Part shown: one piece after another, positions 62,339 through 64,000 of the stretch
Numbering within the stretch: the first letter of the stretch is position 1
How the letters are laid out: each line of letters begins with the position of its first letter
Source of the DNA: JAMQPK01 sp963761975
Lineage (GTDB): Bacteria > Acidobacteriota > Vicinamibacteria > Vicinamibacterales > JAMQPK01
Assembly (NCBI GenBank): GCA_963761975.1
Contig: CAVXIR010000004.1
Coordinates: 1,364,001 to 1,428,000 of the forward strand
Reading direction: 5' to 3'
Length of the DNA stretch: 64,000 nucleotides
Notes under the pieces: generated by a model
What the model was told of the DNA's origin: nothing
Database searches by the model: none
Seen by the model: only the letters and a program-made list of their open reading frames with translations
Translations under genes and position numbers: made by a program

Positions 62339-62944
62339 ATGCCAGTTGAAGGATTGATCCTGGATTTCGGTGAAGTACTGACTCGATCTCAGCCGCGCGC
62401 GGCCCTGGAAAGAATGGCAACTCTAGCACGGCTTCCGTTCGCCGAGTTCCTATCACGGTATTGGCGGCATAGGGCCGATTATGACAGTGGACTCACAGGT
62501 GAGGAATACTGGCGGCGTGTGCTCGATGGATCCGGCTCCGTGTCCGCCGAAGTCATCGCCGATCTTATCGACGCGGACTTCCAATCGTGGAGCGATTATC
62601 GGCCCGAGGTGTGGGATATCGCGGCGACGTTCCGCGCACGCGGGGGTCGCACGGCCATCCTCTCGAACGGAGTGTTGGAGATCGTCGCCCGACTGAGAAG
62701 AGAGCGACGGCTCGACCGGTGGTTCAACGTCGCGGTCGCCTCGTGCGAAGTCGGCAGGTGCAAGCCCGACCCGGAGATCTATCGGATCTGCCTTGAGCGA
62801 CTCGGCCTGGCAGCGGACGCGACGCTTTTCGTGGACGATCGCCTGGAGAACCTCCAAGCCGCACGCACCATCGGTCTGCATACGCAGCATTTCCTCGGTG
62901 ACTCCAGCGTTTCGGATCTGAAACGCGCGCTGGCTCTCGATTGA
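62339..62944 (+). CDS. HAD superfamily hydrolase
   Basis: A 201-residue HAD phosphatase-like protein. Motif I is LILDFGEVLT: the nucleophile Asp9 is present, but the usual second Asp is replaced by Gly, as in the DFGGVL-type subfamily. Motif II is AILSNG, motif III the Lys in GRCKPDPEIY and motif IV FVDDRLEN. A helical cap lies between residues 15 and 90. With the general-acid Asp changed, the reaction may not be simple phosphoester hydrolysis; the dehalogenase/epoxide-hydrolase-like subgroup is an alternative. Confidence 0.87.
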   Translation: MPVEGLILDFGEVLTRSQPRAALERMATLARLPFAEFLSRYWRHRADYDSGLTGEEYWRRVLDGSGSVSAEVIADLIDADFQSWSDYRPEVWDIAATFRARGGRTAILSNGVLEIVARLRRERRLDRWFNVAVASCEVGRCKPDPEIYRICLERLGLAADATLFVDDRLENLQAARTIGLHTQHFLGDSSVSDLKRALALD

Positions 62945-63029
62945 GCTCTCACGCCGCAGCACGCCCCGCCCTTGACCGAGTGCTGATCGTCCTCTTGTAC
63001 AAACAACTTAAAGACCGTAACATAACGTT

Positions 63030-63382
63030 GCGTCAATACGCCACCCGATGACCCGCGAAATTTCGCTTGGCTCGAAGCGGTCGGCATCCGGGATCAAAAA
63101 TCCGGCCCACTATTTCGGAACGTCAATAAACACGGAACGCTGACAGATGACGCGGGTTGACGTTTTCGTATGATCAAACGTCTAGCCGCGGCAGCCTCAC
63201 TCCCTTCTTCGACCTGTTGTCACACCTTTCGAGCGACCGGAATAACTGCTTTCCTCGAGAACGGCGGCACCATCGAGAATGCCCAGGCCATCGCCGCGCA
63301 TGAATCCCCGCAGACGACGAAGCTCTACGACCGCGCGAGCGACGAGATTACGCTCGATGAAGTCGAGCGGATCGCTATCTAG
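63030..63382 (+). pseudogene. C-terminal remnant of a tyrosine recombinase (integrase)
   Basis: Reading in one frame gives NFAWLEAVGIRDQKSG, PLFRNVNKHGTLTDDAG, a TGA stop at about 63156, then RFRMIKRL and CCHTFRATGIT, IAAHESPQTTKLYDR, ending ERIAI at 63382. The H-x-x-R, later H and nucleophilic Tyr motifs of tyrosine recombinases are all present in the last part. The in-frame stop and a missing N-terminal half make it non-functional. An ATG after the stop (63170) could start only a 70-residue piece. Its presence marks former mobile DNA. Confidence 0.75.
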
Positions 63383-63428
63383 TCGTTTCACTCCTCTGGC
63401 AGGCCCTGTATATTGAATATTGAGAGAA

Positions 63429-64000
63429 ATGTTCAATTTTCTTAAGGGAAATAACGACTGTTGCCGCGGCTGGCTTCATCGCCGGGTTTTTCGGCATTCC
63501 CGCGCACAATGGTCATGAGATCGCCGTGACATCAGTGAAGTGGTTCCAATTCGACCCGAACCGCGCTCCGGATACTGATTTCGAGCCTGGAGAACTGCAT
63601 CACCTCTGCGTCGGCAATGAGGGTCGGGCGCTGGACTTCCGCAGGACGCCCATGCGGATCACGCGTTTGTGCGACGATTCTGCTCTCGCGACGATCGAGA
63701 TCTTCGCGTTCGAGGATAAAGGGGCGCTGTGGGATCTGCCGTACGAAGAAGTCGGCAGGTTGTATCAGTTCAAGAAGGGATCTCCGAGAGCATCAGCCGA
63801 AGCGCTCGGCCGCTTCGAACGGGCAGCGGCTCGCTTCAACCGACAGGTAGAGATTGCGTGTGAATCGTCACAGCGCAATCAGACGCTAGCTGCGATCTTG
63901 CGAGAACGAGAACGGGCGGGAGAATGGCTCGATTCACACAGCCGGTTTTTTCAATCAGGAAGCGCCCTGCCGCAAGGCGAACCGGATGGTTCCCTTTTGC
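63429..64000 (+). CDS. Unknown protein with N-terminal membrane or signal segment (runs off window end)
   Basis: ATG 63429 (GAGAG upstream) opens MFNFLKG; one extra A in the run at about 63447-63450 shifts the frame, after which TTVAAAGFIAGFFGIPAHNG and EIAVTSVKWFQFDPN continue without a stop to the window edge. Without the shift a GTG at 63526 would be the start. The N-terminus looks like a membrane or signal segment; the visible C-terminal part is helical and charged (SAEALGRFERAAARFNRQ, TLAAILRERERAGEW). No family recognised. Confidence 0.5.

Overview
The window looks like a chromosomal segment of an Acidobacteriota member, most likely class Vicinamibacteria. This rests on protein families only: high GC; four MacB/FtsX-type permeases of the acidobacterial duplicated orphan permease (ADOP) kind, two of them directly downstream of a PadR repressor; eight large serine/threonine kinases, at least five of which carry a membrane segment and a C-terminal PD40/TolB-like propeller; and many secreted amidohydrolases and small beta-barrel proteins. 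No rRNA, complete tRNA or CRISPR array was seen.

Layout. 0-4.5 kb: a secreted DUF885 protein (cut by the window start), two secreted amidohydrolases, a SnoaL-like protein and a beta-barrel protein. 4.5-7.6 kb: PadR plus ADOP cassette. 7.8-13.3 kb: a secreted TolB-like propeller protein, a propeller kinase and a second beta-barrel protein. 13.5-16.3 kb: an M48 lipoprotein protease, then two copies of a small coiled-coil membrane protein separated by an erythromycin-esterase fragment. 16.3-24.8 kb: an ADOP divergent from two tandem propeller kinases. 24.8-30.5 kb: O-methyltransferase, bicupin protein, an orphan pair of contractile-tail tube proteins, an amidohydrolase and an esterase. 30.6-36.3 kb: a kinase remnant and two kinases, one ending in TPRs. 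36.6-44.9 kb: cytochrome b, a molybdopterin oxidoreductase, an NHL-repeat protein and two kinases. 44.9-48 kb: an operon of a MoxR-type AAA ATPase, a DUF2201 metallopeptidase/VWA protein and a membrane protein. 48-54.7 kb: ADOP, serine hydrolase, an unknown secreted protein, a DUF6883/DUF4926 pair and a VapBC-type toxin-antitoxin pair. 54.7-57.8 kb: second PadR/ADOP cassette. 58.2-61.4 kb: a kinase fused to a STAND-type NTPase and helical repeats. 61.5-64 kb: a more accessory-looking end with an unknown protein, a HAD hydrolase, a broken tyrosine recombinase and a partial unknown gene.

Three patterns run through the window. First, many starts lie only 6-14 nt after a -10-like TANNNT hexamer and lack a Shine-Dalgarno sequence, while genes with more distant -10 boxes have one; this suggests frequent leaderless mRNAs, including kinases that share a TTG start. 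Second, the two PadR cassettes share the same promoter core, TTGACA-N17-TACGCT, set in inverted repeats. Third, about 30 single-base frameshifts interrupt otherwise well-conserved genes; most are +1, so assembly or sequencing indels are more likely than decay. Genes with such shifts are given here as one full-length entry with the break positions.
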